Shown here piece by piece: positions 29,657 through 38,846 of a DNA stretch of 55,123 nt. The notes below the pieces were generated by a model, which saw only the letters and a program-made list of their open reading frames with translations, searched no databases and was not told the origin of the DNA. How positions within the stretch are numbered: the first letter of the stretch is position 1; every line of letters starts with the position of its first letter. The translations under genes and the position numbers were made by a program. The stretch comes from Chloroflexota bacterium (GTDB lineage Bacteria > Chloroflexota > Dehalococcoidia > UBA2979): contig CANKAU010000011.1 of assembly GCA_947479915.1 (NCBI GenBank), forward strand, positions 1 to 55,123, given 5' to 3'.

Positions 29657-32188
29657 TTACGCCGGCTGCAGCGCGCGCAGACGGATCGGCTGGGCGGCGG
29701 CCGCACCATCGAGCGGCAGCAGCGCCATGATCGCGCCGCCGTCGTAGTAGTGCGGGACGTACACGGTGCCCTGCGGCACACCGTCTTCCAGCCGCAGCGC
29801 GATGCGTACCTCATGCGTGCCGTCCGTGAGGACGATCGCGTCGCCGCCGCGCGCACCCAGCGCCTCCGCGTCGCGCGGGTTCACCCATGCGGACTCCTCG
29901 CGGTGGAGCTGGTCGGCTTCCTCGGAGCGCATCGAGGCGCCCGCCCACGTGGTGAACAGCGAGCGGTTCACGGTGAGCAGGATGCCCTCGACGTTCGCGG
30001 GAGCGGCGACGGGCTGCGTCTTGGCGGTGAACGTGGCGTTCGCGGGCAGCGCGCGGGTGGTGCCCGGAGCACCGTCGATCGTGCTGTACGCGGGGAACGA
30101 GGCGACGTGATCCGCGATGTCGCGAGCGACTTCCGCGACCGTGGTCAGCTTCTTCGCGCTGCCGAGGCTGTGCGCGAGCGCTGCGAGGATCGCGACGCCG
30201 CTGCGCTCCTGTCCGCGCGCGATGGCGGCGGGGCGCTGGCGCAGCACACGGCGATCGGCGTTGGTGATCGTGCCGTCCTCGGCGTGGAACGGGAGTTCCG
30301 CGAGCACCACCGTGGCGTGCTCTGCCGTCGTCGAGCGGATCTCGTCGATGACGACGAGCGCGTCGAGGTTGGCGAGCGCGGCGCGGATGGCATCGGTACC
30401 GGGGGCGTTCAGCAACGGGTTGTCGGCGTGGATGACGAGACCCTTGATCTCGCCAGCCTGCGCGGCGGCGATGATCTCCGGGAACGACTTGCCATTCGCG
30501 CCAGGGGCGACGCCCATGTCCGCGATGCCGTTCACGTTCGCGTCGGTCGGCATGACGATCAGGCCGCTCGCGGCCTCGGCGCCGCGGATGGCAATCGCGA
30601 GGTTCGCGGCGGCCTTTGCGGTCTCGCCCTGCAGCGCGGCGTCCACGCCGTTCGGAGCGAAGAGGACGGTGCTGGTCGCAGGCGACTGCTTCGCCTTGCT
30701 CACGGCAGCGATCGCCTTCGCCCACGCGGCGGCGTCGACGCCCTCGGGCGCGGCGGCCTCGTCGGCGAGCGCGTTCGCGACGGCGGCCTCGTGGCCCGGG
30801 CGCACGCGGATTGCGGCAGCGGCGAAGGAGTCGAGCTCGCCCCAGTGCGCCGAGATGACGACGAGTGCGGCGCGCTTCTTGACGACGGCGTCCTTGATGC
30901 GCAGAGAGGCCACTTGGTGCGATTCCTCGAGGTCACTCGCGATCGCGATGATCGTGTCGGAGGTCTCGAGGTCCGTCAGGCTGCTCGGCAAGCGGTGCGT
31001 GCCGAACGCGCCCGTGAGGGCAGCGGAGACGGCGCGGTGTACGGGGCCGTGCGAGAAGTCGATGTGCGGCGTGCCGATCGCCTTCGCGATCTCCACCAGC
31101 AGATGGGCCTCCTCGTTCAGGGCGAGCGGCGAGCCGAGGACGGCGATCGCGTTCGCGCCGTGCGCGCGCTTCACGCCTTCGATGTTCTCGACGGCGCGCT
31201 GCAGCGCCTCGTCGAAGGAGGTCGGAAGCAGGCGGTCACCGGCGCGCACCAGGCTGCGCGTCAGGCGCTCGCGGTCGGAGACGGCGGTGTAGCCGAAGCG
31301 GCCCCGGACACAGATCTGGTCACGGGACGCGGGGTTCACGCGATCCGGCTTCACGATCACCGGGCGGTCGTCCGTGGTGCCGTAGGAGATCGTGCACCCG
31401 ACGGAGCAGGAGTTGCAGACCGAGTTGGTCCAGTCCGTCGCGAGGCCGACCCACTTGTTGGGCTTCTCCATCAGCGTTGCCGTGGGGCAGACGTCGATGC
31501 AGGCGCCGCAGAAGTCGCAGTCGGACTCGTGGATCTGCCCGCCGGTGCCGAAGGCGATCATCGTGGTGTGGCCCTTGCCGGACAGCGTGACCGCGCCCGT
31601 GTGGCGCAGGCTGTCACAGGCGCGCACGCAGCGCGTGCAGATGATGCACATCTGCGGGTCGAACTCCAGGAACGGGTTGCCGCGGTCCGGCTCGGGGGGC
31701 GGCACTTCGTAGTACGAGCGCGTCTCGCCGACCCACGGCTCCTCGAAGTCGCCCTGGTCGGTGATCTCGCACGCCGTCTGCAGTTCGCAGCGGTAGTTCT
31801 TGGAGCAGGTCAGGCAGCGGTGCGTGACCACGTCGTCGCGGAGGCAGATGTCGCCCGGCATGCAGTGGACGCGGCGGTGGCAGGTCAGGCAGCGATCCGG
31901 GTGGTTCGCGAGGATGATCGACAGCACCGAGTTGCGCGTGCTCTTCACGTTCGGGGTGTCGGTGCTGACCTTCATCCCCTCCGCCACCTGCGCGACGCAG
32001 GCGAGCTGCATCGGCGTCGGGCGCGCGCCCTCGATCTCGACGAGGCACGTGCGGCAACCGGCGTACGGCTCCAGGCCGTCGATGTAGCAGAGGTTGGTGA
32101 TCGAGAGGCCCTGCTCCTTGATCACCTCGACGAGGCGTCGTCCGGGCTGGGCATCAACGGTCTGGCCGTTCAGCGTGATCTCGACCAC
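29657..32188 (-). CDS. NuoG-like Fe-S/molybdopterin-fold oxidoreductase
   Basis: An 843-residue protein of the complex I subunit G/formate dehydrogenase fold. 2Fe-2S ligands C34, C45, C48, C64. An H-x3-C-x2-C-x5-C cluster motif (H96, C100, C103, C109) is followed by a second similar block (H123, C125, C128, C134, plus C115 and C140), unlike the single one usual here. Two 4Fe-4S sets: C181/184/187/191 and C224/227/230/234. A further set C258, C261, C265, C293 heads the MopB domain. No Cys or SeCys is seen where formate dehydrogenase carries one, so FDH activity is unlikely. It follows the NuoI-like gene by 64 bases; no NuoE, F or other subunit is near. Confidence 0.9.
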   Translation of the reverse strand: MVEITLNGQTVDAQPGRRLVEVIKEQGLSITNLCYIDGLEPYAGCRTCLVEIEGARPTPMQLACVAQVAEGMKVSTDTPNVKSTRNSVLSIILANHPDRCLTCHRRVHCMPGDICLRDDVVTHRCLTCSKNYRCELQTACEITDQGDFEEPWVGETRSYYEVPPPEPDRGNPFLEFDPQMCIICTRCVRACDSLRHTGAVTLSGKGHTTMIAFGTGGQIHESDCDFCGACIDVCPTATLMEKPNKWVGLATDWTNSVCNSCSVGCTISYGTTDDRPVIVKPDRVNPASRDQICVRGRFGYTAVSDRERLTRSLVRAGDRLLPTSFDEALQRAVENIEGVKRAHGANAIAVLGSPLALNEEAHLLVEIAKAIGTPHIDFSHGPVHRAVSAALTGAFGTHRLPSSLTDLETSDTIIAIASDLEESHQVASLRIKDAVVKKRAALVVISAHWGELDSFAAAAIRVRPGHEAAVANALADEAAAPEGVDAAAWAKAIAAVSKAKQSPATSTVLFAPNGVDAALQGETAKAAANLAIAIRGAEAASGLIVMPTDANVNGIADMGVAPGANGKSFPEIIAAAQAGEIKGLVIHADNPLLNAPGTDAIRAALANLDALVVIDEIRSTTAEHATVVLAELPFHAEDGTITNADRRVLRQRPAAIARGQERSGVAILAALAHSLGSAKKLTTVAEVARDIADHVASFPAYSTIDGAPGTTRALPANATFTAKTQPVAAPANVEGILLTVNRSLFTTWAGASMRSEEADQLHREESAWVNPRDAEALGARGGDAIVLTDGTHEVRIALRLEDGVPQGTVYVPHYYDGGAIMALLPLDGAAAAQPIRLRALQPA

Positions 32189-32252
32189 GGGACCCCCACC
32201 CTCGTTCGTTCATTCACCGGCAGCACCGAGGGCGGACCTCGGTACGAGTCGT

Positions 32253-32813
32253 CTATCTCTCGTCGCGATCCAGCTTGCCGGGGAGGCGCTGCGGGCCGAA
32301 CGGCTGGGTCGCCCCGGCCACGGCGACGCGCGAGCGCGCGGTCGGCATGGCGGTGGTCAGCGGGATCAATTCCTGCGTCTGGCCGTTCGGGTAGCGCCCG
32401 TTCGTCCCGGTCAGGTACTTCTGCGCCTCAATGGTCAGGGTCTGGCGGTCGCGGTACATCGACTCGAAGACGTAGACCGCGTCGTCGTAGCGGCCGCCGG
32501 CCTGGATCGCCTGGTACGGGCACGCCTCGGTGCAGAGCCCGCAGTACATGCAGATACGGAAGTCGATCTCGTAGCGGTCGATGCGGAGCGTGCCGTCCTC
32601 ACGAGGAGACGTCTGTACGAGGATGCAGCCGTCCGGGCACGCCTGGGCGCAGGTGGAGCAGCCGGTGCAGCGCTCCTCGAACCAGAGCAGGTTCGTGCGG
32701 GCGCGTACGGGCACCTCGCGCTGCTGCTCCGGGTAGTTGACGGTGATGGCGGGGCGGAACACATGGCGCAGCGTGGTCAGCATGCCGCGCGCGATGCCCA
32801 TTCCGTAGGCCAC
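32253..32813 (-). CDS. NuoI-like protein with two 4Fe-4S clusters
   Basis: A ferredoxin-like protein of 186 residues with two CxxCxxCxxxCP sets: C49/52/55/59 and C88/91/94/98. The N-terminus (LTTLRHVFRPAITVNYP) matches the NuoI family, which carries electrons from NuoG-side clusters to the membrane arm. The GTG at 32813 follows GAGG by 4 bases; an ATG at 32801 is equally plausible. It is the first gene of an orphan NuoI-NuoG unit, which suggests an electron-input module that docks to a complex encoded elsewhere, but that is inference. A TGCTAGCAT extended -10 occurs near 32942-32947 on the minus strand. Confidence 0.87.
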   Translation of the reverse strand: MAYGMGIARGMLTTLRHVFRPAITVNYPEQQREVPVRARTNLLWFEERCTGCSTCAQACPDGCILVQTSPREDGTLRIDRYEIDFRICMYCGLCTEACPYQAIQAGGRYDDAVYVFESMYRDRQTLTIEAQKYLTGTNGRYPNGQTQELIPLTTAMPTARSRVAVAGATQPFGPQRLPGKLDRDER

Positions 32814-33010
32814 GTCGCCTCGATTCCCGCTGTGCGAGCGAGCCTTCCGCGTGCGCGGATCGCCCGAGTCCTGCCGGGGGAGAATAGCCGAGGTTCGCGC
32901 CACGGGGTACTCGCCCCCGCCTTCCCCCGCATCGATTGTGAATGCTAGCACAGGCCGCGCGAGAAGCACCGTTGTCGGCTGCGCAAATCCTCCGCGACCC
33001 GGGGGCCTCG

Positions 33011-33634
33011 CTACTCCCGGATCCCGAACACACGTCGCGCCTCGGGCACGAGGTCCGGGGTGTCGAGGTCGATCCAGACGGCCGGGTCGCGCTCGAACGG
33101 GATGCGTACCGGGGGATGGCGCTGGAGCACCGCGCGTAGGCCGTAGGTGGCATCGGTCACCCTCGACAGCTCGGTGAGCAGGCGGCCGGAGACGACGACC
33201 GGGTGTCCGCCGTGCTCCACGGCCTCGTCGTCGTGGTAGGCGGGCTGGACGACGTCGAGGTCCCCCGCCCGCCGTGCCTCGACGAGCCGGTCGATGATCG
33301 ACGGGCGCGTCGGCTGGTCGACGTTCTGGATGACGATCGCCTCCGGCGTCCCCGCACCCGAGCGGAGGAGCGCGGCGGCCCCGGTGGCCAGCGAGGTGGC
33401 GCGGCCCTGCGGCCACCGTGCGTTAAAGACAATGTGCTGCTCGGCATCGCCGAGGACGCGGCGGACGCGCTCCATCCTCGATCCGCACACGATCACGATC
33501 TCATCCACGCAGGACGCCATGAGCTGCGCGTACTCCCACTCGATGAGGGTGCAGTCGCCCCAGGGGAGCAGTGGCTTGGGTGAGCCCATTCGTCGCGAGG
33601 CACCGGCGGCGAGGAGCAGGGCTGCGACGGTCAT
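33011..33634 (-). CDS. MocA-like molybdenum cofactor nucleotidyltransferase
   Basis: A 207-residue MobA/MocA-type transferase: LLLAAGASRRMGSPKPLLPW is the nucleotide-binding signature, followed by IVIVCGS and NVDQPTRP. MocA adds CMP to molybdopterin to make the cytosine dinucleotide used by xanthine-dehydrogenase-family enzymes such as the operon at 4.8-8.7 kb. Assigning CTP rather than GTP specificity is inference from that context. ATG at 33634. The gene lies 22 bases after the IscU-like gene in the same direction. Confidence 0.85.
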   Translation of the reverse strand: MTVAALLLAAGASRRMGSPKPLLPWGDCTLIEWEYAQLMASCVDEIVIVCGSRMERVRRVLGDAEQHIVFNARWPQGRATSLATGAAALLRSGAGTPEAIVIQNVDQPTRPSIIDRLVEARRAGDLDVVQPAYHDDEAVEHGGHPVVVSGRLLTELSRVTDATYGLRAVLQRHPPVRIPFERDPAVWIDLDTPDLVPEARRVFGIRE

Positions 33635-33656
33635 CGGTCGTCCCGTCTCGCGGCGG

Positions 33657-34061
33657 CTAGCCGTGTGTGGCGCGCCATTCGGTGATCGCGTTGCGGACGG
33701 CGGCTGCGGCGAGCACGGAGCAGTGCACCTTCGACTTCGGCAGGCCGCCCACGGCGTCCGCGAAGTCGTCCCGCGTCAGTGTCAGCGCCTCGTCCAAGCT
33801 TCGCCCGCGCACCATCGTCGTCGCGACGGACGACGTGGCGATGGTCGCCGGGCAGCCCGAGGCGAGGAACGTGGCCGCCGCCACCCGGTCGCCGTTGCAG
33901 TCGCGGTCAATGCGCAGGAACAGCCGCATGGAGTCCCCGCAGACGGGGTTCGTCACGAAGGCCTCGGCATCGGCGTCTTCCATCGGCCCGGCGTTGCGCG
34001 GGTTGTTGAAGTGGTCGATGACGATCGGGCTGTAGTGCTCGGACGAGAGTGTCTCTGCCAT
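33657..34061 (-). CDS. IscU/NifU-like Fe-S cluster assembly scaffold
   Basis: A 134-residue scaffold on which Fe-S clusters are built. The three cluster cysteines are C41 (NPVCGD, with D43), C70 (SGCPA) and C114 (KVHCSVLA). The DHFNNPRN opening is also typical. Sulfur would come from a cysteine desulfurase, and one is encoded at 20.9 kb. ATG at 34061. It is placed between the MocA-like gene and the NlpC/P60 gene; the Fe-S-rich NuoI/NuoG pair downstream is a possible client. Confidence 0.92.
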   Translation of the reverse strand: MAETLSSEHYSPIVIDHFNNPRNAGPMEDADAEAFVTNPVCGDSMRLFLRIDRDCNGDRVAAATFLASGCPATIATSSVATTMVRGRSLDEALTLTRDDFADAVGGLPKSKVHCSVLAAAAVRNAITEWRATHG

Positions 34062-34116
34062 ACGCCCATTGTCTCACGCGGCGTCTCACGCCCGTCGCCC
34101 CCCCGCCTCGAGTGGG

Positions 34117-34540
34117 CTAGGGCTTCGGCGTCGCGGTCGCCGTCGCTGCCGGCGTGGGTGTCGAGGTCGCTGCGGCGGTCGGCGCGGCGGTGGGGACGGC
34201 GGTCGCGGTCGCGGTCGGCGTGGCCGTCGCAGTGGGTGTGCGGGTCGGCGTCGCTGTTGGCACGGGCGTGCTCGTCGCGCGCGGTGTCGAGGTGGGCGTC
34301 GGTGTCGGCGATGGCGTTCGGGTGGGCGTCGCGGTCGGGCTGGGTGTGCGCTGCGGCGTTGGAACGGAGGTCGGGAACGGCGTCGGCACCGGCGTTGCCC
34401 TCACGGGCGTCGCGATGAACGGCACGACCGCGATGAACGGTCGCGGCGTGGAGGTCGCGCGGGGCGTGGCGCTCGGCGTCGGCGTGGGCGAGGTGGCGCG
34501 TGCGGCCAGCGCGCGAACTCGCTCGGCTGGCGGGTCGCGG
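34117..34540 (-). other. Out-of-frame Pro/Thr-rich tail of the NlpC/P60 gene
   Basis: In the frame that stops at 34117 the sequence reads a long TP-repeat tail ([15 protein letters not shown] onwards, ending ATATATPKP). It is in coding style for a surface linker, and it begins where the NlpC/P60 frame loses coding character. Low-complexity (A/T/P) tails of this kind are also seen in the lipoproteins of this window. Confidence 0.7.
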
Positions 34541-35279
34541 TGGCGACCGGCGTCGCGCGCTTCGGTGCGACGGGCGCCGGAATGAGCGGTGCGGTCACGC
34601 CCTCGGTCGCCATGCGCGAGCGGCGGATCGGCGTGTAGCGCGCGTCGTAGGCGATGACGTGGTAGACGGCCTGTCGCGGCGTCTCCTCGTACACCCACAT
34701 CAGCGAGTGCTCGTCGTTCGCCCATGCGGCGAACAGACGGATGTGCCCGTACCCGCGCGGGTCCTGGCGCGTGGTGAGGTTCATCGCGTCGCCGGGGAGC
34801 AGTTGGTCCTCCGTGATGACCGAGGAGTACGCGTGCAGCGAGTCCGTGGTCTGCCGCGACAGCCCCCACGCGCGGCTGACGTAGGCGGAGCAGTCCATGC
34901 CGCCGGTCGAGTTGCCGCCCCACACGTACGGCACGCCAAGGAGCGCGGACGCGGTAGCGAGGATGTCGCCGCCCTGCAGTAGCGGCGGCCCGGCGACCCA
35001 CGTCGCGGGCGGCGGCTCCGGGGTCGGCAGTACCGGGCGGACGCCGGGGGGCGGGCCACCCGGCACCGGGTCGAACGCCTCCATGCCCTCGAAAGGGTCG
35101 GGAGCGGGGAGCAGGGGCGGCTCCGTCGGGATCACCTCGTCGCTGCTGTGCACATCCGCGATGAGTTGCACGGCCGCGGGCGGCGCGAGGTCAGCGCTCG
35201 GGCGCGGAGCGCCGGGCGTAGCGATGAGCGTGAACAGGGAGACGAGGAAGAAGCCGCCGACGGCGAGGCTCTGGAACAT
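34401..35279 (-). CDS. NlpC/P60 cell-wall hydrolase, frameshifted before its tail
   Basis: A membrane-anchored or secreted protein. The N-terminus (to about residue 22) is a hydrophobic helix, a Pro-rich linker follows, then the NlpC/P60 domain (about 100-225) with the catalytic C130 in [14 protein letters not shown] and a histidine in YGHIRL. Such enzymes cut peptidoglycan stem peptides. After residue about 250 the frame turns into an Arg/Pro-rich reading until the stop at 34401, while a perfect Thr/Pro-rich tail continues in another frame to 34117. A one-base indel between roughly 34496 and 34545 explains this. Whether it is real or a sequencing error I cannot tell. Confidence 0.8.
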   Translation of the reverse strand: MFQSLAVGGFFLVSLFTLIATPGAPRPSADLAPPAAVQLIADVHSSDEVIPTEPPLLPAPDPFEGMEAFDPVPGGPPPGVRPVLPTPEPPPATWVAGPPLLQGGDILATASALLGVPYVWGGNSTGGMDCSAYVSRAWGLSRQTTDSLHAYSSVITEDQLLPGDAMNLTTRQDPRGYGHIRLFAAWANDEHSLMWVYEETPRQAVYHVIAYDARYTPIRRSRMATEGVTAPLIPAPVAPKRATPVATATRQPSEFARWPHAPPRPRRRRAPRPARPPRRDRSSRSCRSSRRP

Positions 35280-35384
35280 GGGCTCTCGATGTCGCGATCC
35301 GGTAATGGGTATCGCGGAGTGCCCAAGCTCCGTACAGGAACCATATCAGTCCCGGCGCGCGGATCAAGCAATCGGGAGGTGGAG

Positions 35385-36605
35385 TTACTCGGGCCGCACG
35401 TATATCTCCGCCATGCTCCGCAGGCTCGCGAGCCCTTCGAGGTCCACGCCCCGCGCGAGCGCGAGGACGCGGATGCGGCCGAGGCCGGTGGGGTCAGTCA
35501 GCGTCTCGGCGGCGCGGCGATCGGCGAGGAAGCGCAGTGCGTCTTCGTGCGCGCGGGGCTCGGCGGCGCGCAGCGCCTCGGGGAGACCGAGGACCGTGAG
35601 CGCTTCGGCCTGCGAGGTGGGCGGGGCGGCCTGCCAGCCCTCGCCCGAGGCGAGCGCAGTTGCGGTGAGCGACGTGAAGTCGACGTGGCACGTGATGTCG
35701 GTGCGGCCCGGCTCGGAAAGCGGGTCGGGGACTGGTGAGTGATGGCGGAACGCCATCAGCGTGCCATCGCGACGCCACGAGGCGTACAGGTCGCGCGCCT
35801 CATAGCCGTAGTCGATCGTGAGGACGTAGCCGCGCGCCACCTTCGTCGCGATCCGATGCATTGCATCGAGCGAGGCGAGACCCACCTCGACGCGCGCGCC
35901 GTCGCCCGGCAGCAGGCCGAGGCGTGCGAAGTAGGCCGCGAACGCGCGCGTGCTCGGCGGCCCCTCAACCAGCGTGACCACGTCGGGCGCGCTCGGATCG
36001 CGCGTGACGCACCACTCGCTCCACGAGCCGGGGCCCTCGCCCCGTCGCGCCACGAGGTGCACCGGGAGCGCATCGAAGAACTCGTTGCTGATCACCACAC
36101 CGGTCACACGTTCGGGCGTTGCCGTCCAGTCCTCGAACAGGAGGTGCTCGGCGCGGAGGCCGGCATCCTGCAGCGCTGCGCGCTGCGCGGCGAGGCGGTT
36201 CGGGTGGCCGTCCACCAGCACCGGGCGCAGCGCGGCGAAGCACTCCGGCGCGCGTGCGCGCAGCCAGGTCAGCATTGCGACTGCGAACGCGCCCGAGCCC
36301 GCGCCGACCTCGATGAGGTCGAAGCGCGCGGGGCGGTCGAGGCGCTCCCAGCACTCGGCTATCTGTCGCGCCCAGAGGTAGCCGAAGATCGGGTGCACCT
36401 CCGGGCTCGTCTCGTAGTCGCCGCGCGCGCCCCACGCGAGGTCGGCGCGCGAGTAGTACCCGTGCTCCGGGTGCCCGAGCGCCAGCGCCATGAACTGCGC
36501 GAAGGTGATGCGTCCGCCCGCCTCCTCGATCGCGTCGAGGACGAAGCGCGACAGCGGGGTGCTGCGCGCGGCGAGGGCGAAGTCATCGAGGGGCGGGGTG
36601 TTCAT
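35385..36605 (-). CDS. MidA/NDUFAF7-like SAM-dependent methyltransferase
   Basis: A 406-residue protein of the MidA (DUF185, NDUFAF7) family. Visible motifs: GHPEHGYYSRAD near the N-terminus, DYETSPEVHPIFG, the SAM loop FDLIEVGAGSGAFA, and NEFFDALPVH. The mitochondrial member methylates a complex I subunit during assembly; in bacteria the substrate is unknown. A link to the NuoI/NuoG pair 3 kb away is attractive but only inference. ATG at 36605; the stop is shared with no neighbour. The GDPD-like gene ends 17 bases before its start. Confidence 0.88.
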   Translation of the reverse strand: MNTPPLDDFALAARSTPLSRFVLDAIEEAGGRITFAQFMALALGHPEHGYYSRADLAWGARGDYETSPEVHPIFGYLWARQIAECWERLDRPARFDLIEVGAGSGAFAVAMLTWLRARAPECFAALRPVLVDGHPNRLAAQRAALQDAGLRAEHLLFEDWTATPERVTGVVISNEFFDALPVHLVARRGEGPGSWSEWCVTRDPSAPDVVTLVEGPPSTRAFAAYFARLGLLPGDGARVEVGLASLDAMHRIATKVARGYVLTIDYGYEARDLYASWRRDGTLMAFRHHSPVPDPLSEPGRTDITCHVDFTSLTATALASGEGWQAAPPTSQAEALTVLGLPEALRAAEPRAHEDALRFLADRRAAETLTDPTGLGRIRVLALARGVDLEGLASLRSMAEIYVRPE

Positions 36606-36622
36606 CACGCGGATCGTACCCG

Positions 36623-37282
36623 CTAGAGCGTGTTCAGCACCGTGACGAGGTTGCTCGTGATCTCGTCGACGCCCCACGCGGCGAGTTGCAGCGCGCGGTC
36701 GGGGTCGTCCACGGTCCACGCGTTCACGCGGCGGGCGCGCTCGCGGAGCAGCGCGACCTCCTCGGCCGTGTGCAGCAGCGTGTGCCGCACGGCGACCGCC
36801 GTTTCGGGGAGCCGCCCAGCATCGCGACCGACGAGGTACGCGCGCAGCTGGGCCTCGGTGCGCACGGAGTAGCCGATACGAATGTCGGGCAGCCAGGCGC
36901 GCACGCGGTCGGCGATCGCCCAGTCCTCGCACGTCACGCGGATCCGCGAGCGGGTCGCCTCGTCGGCCAGCGCCCGCGCGAGGTCGGGCGCGGGGTCGCC
37001 GAGCCACGAACGCAGGTCGATCACGAGCCCGGTGTGCCCGGCGGTCGCCTCGAGGATCGTCTCGAGCCGCAGCGTGTTCGCGCGCCGTCGCAGTCCGCCC
37101 GGGCCGATGAGCCACGGCAGCGGCCCCAGGGGGCGCTCGTGGTGCGCGAGCAGCTGGTCGCCATGCACCCACACGTCCGCCTCGATGGCGTCGACGGCGG
37201 GATGCCGGGCGAGCGCGAGCAGCCGGTCAAGGTCGCCGGACCCCGCGTTGCCCGCGCCGTGCAGGATGCGCGTGACGGTCAT
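36623..37282 (-). CDS. Glycerophosphodiester phosphodiesterase-like protein
   Basis: A 219-residue TIM-barrel protein of the GDPD family. The metal-site pattern is IEADVWVHGDQLLAHHE, containing the E and D of the family and the HH. The usual N-terminal HRG reads HGAG here, so the active site is partly divergent. It may hydrolyse glycerophosphodiesters from lipid turnover, consistent with PlsY nearby, but activity is uncertain. ATG at 37282, no strong ribosome site. It runs close to the MidA gene downstream. Confidence 0.75.
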   Translation of the reverse strand: MTVTRILHGAGNAGSGDLDRLLALARHPAVDAIEADVWVHGDQLLAHHERPLGPLPWLIGPGGLRRRANTLRLETILEATAGHTGLVIDLRSWLGDPAPDLARALADEATRSRIRVTCEDWAIADRVRAWLPDIRIGYSVRTEAQLRAYLVGRDAGRLPETAVAVRHTLLHTAEEVALLRERARRVNAWTVDDPDRALQLAAWGVDEITSNLVTVLNTL

Positions 37283-37351
37283 GTGGTTGCTTCTCGTGCT
37301 GATCGTGCGAGTCAGTGCGCGAGCCGCCGGAGCAGAGACAGGCGGGACGGT

Positions 37352-37873
37352 CTAGCCGGCGGCGCTGGTGCCCATTGCCTGGACGAAGACGGAGCGCGGG
37401 CGCGCGTGGTCGAGCTCGACGAGGAACAGGCTCTGCCACTGGCCGATGTGCGCCGCGCCCTCGTGGATCGGAACCGCCTCGGACGACCCGAGGAAGAGGT
37501 GCTGGCAGTGCGCGTGGCCGTTGGCGCACTCGCGGTCGGTCATGTTCACCGTGCGGATGGAGAAGTCGTTGTGCTCGTAGTAGTCGCCGGCGGGCGCGAT
37601 CCGGGAGAGCACGCGTGCCATGTCGTTCAGGAGCAGCGGTTCGTGCTCGTTCAGGACGATCGCGGCGGTGGTGTGGTTCGACATGATCATCAGCTGGCCG
37701 TACTGCACCCCGGAGCGTGCGACCACGTTCTGGATGTCGGCGGTGATGTCGATGAATTCGAGCGCATGCGAGGTCTCGTAGTTGAGCGTCTCGGCGTATG
37801 CGATGAACTGCGTCGCGGGGACAGCGGCGGTGTGGACCGTCTGGATCCGCGGTCGGGAAGCGCTGTCGACCAT
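37352..37873 (-). CDS. YjbQ/UPF0047 family protein
   Basis: A 173-residue protein of the YjbQ family, whose E. coli member has been reported to show weak thiamine-phosphate synthase activity. Conserved features are NHTTAAIVLNEHEP and GHAHCQHLFLGSSE with several histidines placed for a metal site. It is somewhat longer than the usual 130-140 residues, with an N-terminal extension of about 20. ATG at 37873. Function in this organism is unknown. Confidence 0.85.
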   Translation of the reverse strand: MVDSASRPRIQTVHTAAVPATQFIAYAETLNYETSHALEFIDITADIQNVVARSGVQYGQLMIMSNHTTAAIVLNEHEPLLLNDMARVLSRIAPAGDYYEHNDFSIRTVNMTDRECANGHAHCQHLFLGSSEAVPIHEGAAHIGQWQSLFLVELDHARPRSVFVQAMGTSAAG

Positions 37874-37967
37874 GCCCTGCTCTGTCCTCGGCGGTGGGCT
37901 CGGTGGGAACCCGGCACTCTGAGCGTACCAACGAATGGAAAGGCACGCCACGTTCGCCGGAAGACGC

Positions 37968-38846
37968 CTACGGCGCGGGCTCGTCGCTGTCGTCTACGGC
38001 GTGGCGGCGCAGCGACCGAACCGTCTCGGCGATGGTCTGGATGTCGCGCGCGCCCGCGCGGTAGCGGACGTACTGCTCCAGGTCGGTGAGTGCTTCGTGC
38101 AGGTCGCCCAGGCGCTCGCGGAGCATCCCGCGGTCCCGGATCTCGTCCAGGTCCCACGGGTAGAGCGCCAGCAGGAAGTCGATCGCCCGTGCCGCGCGTT
38201 CCTCGTCACCGTGCTGCAGGGCCCCCGCCTTCAGGTTGTGCAGGAGCCGCTGGATGACCTGTCGAGGGAGCAGGTTGGCGAGGTAGTAGTCCTTGAACGG
38301 CACGCGCGCACCAAACGCGCCGCGCACCAGCTCCTGGCAGTTGTGCCGGGTCAGCACCCGCCCGCCGTTGAACACGTCGATGAGGAGTTCGTCGGCCTCG
38401 TCGGTTGGGTCGTTCGGGGTGTAGCGGCAGATCACGTGGCCGGGCAGGCCCACGGGCTGCACGTCCAGCCCCGCCCGCTGGCAGACCTCGGCGTAGACGA
38501 TCGCGAGGCTCACCGGGACACCGAGGCGCTCCGAGAGGACGTCGCTCAGGTACAGGTTGCGGGGATCCTCGTAGTGGTCGGCGTTGCCGCGGAAGCCGAG
38601 CTCGCGGAAGAGCAGCTGGTTCACGGTCTGGATCATCGCGCGGGCACGAGGGCGGAACGGCTGGCGGCCGATCTGCTGGGTCAGCGTCTCGGCCATGTCC
38701 TGCAGGCGGCGCTCGTAGGCGTCGACGTCGATATGCGGGTATTCGGCGCGGGCGACGAGCAGCGCGGCGCGCGCCAGCGGCACCTCGTCGGGCGGGCCGG
38801 CAACGGTCTCGCGGAAGCGCTCGAGTGTCTCTTCGAGGGGGGTCAC
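37968..38846 (-). CDS. SirB1 family transglutaminase-like/TPR protein
   Basis: A 292-residue protein of the SirB1 family. The N-terminal region contains the transglutaminase-like fold with NLYLSDVLSERLGVPVSLA and HVICRY; the C-terminal part (about 200 onwards) is helical with TPR-like repeats (RAARAIDFLLALYP, LHEALTDLEQYVRY). Function is not established. The GTG at 38846 overlaps the PlsY stop as GTGA (38843-38846), and it has no ribosome site of its own, so translation is coupled to PlsY. Confidence 0.85.
   Translation of the reverse strand: MTPLEETLERFRETVAGPPDEVPLARAALLVARAEYPHIDVDAYERRLQDMAETLTQQIGRQPFRPRARAMIQTVNQLLFRELGFRGNADHYEDPRNLYLSDVLSERLGVPVSLAIVYAEVCQRAGLDVQPVGLPGHVICRYTPNDPTDEADELLIDVFNGGRVLTRHNCQELVRGAFGARVPFKDYYLANLLPRQVIQRLLHNLKAGALQHGDEERAARAIDFLLALYPWDLDEIRDRGMLRERLGDLHEALTDLEQYVRYRAGARDIQTIAETVRSLRRHAVDDSDEPAP

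Noticed and set aside
29657-32188. Formate dehydrogenase
   Set aside because: No Cys or selenocysteine at the active-site position; NuoI-like neighbour and no FDH accessory genes.
29750-32740. Very long plus-strand open frame opposite the NuoG-like gene
   Set aside because: Same artefact of GC-rich codon bias; composition not protein-like.
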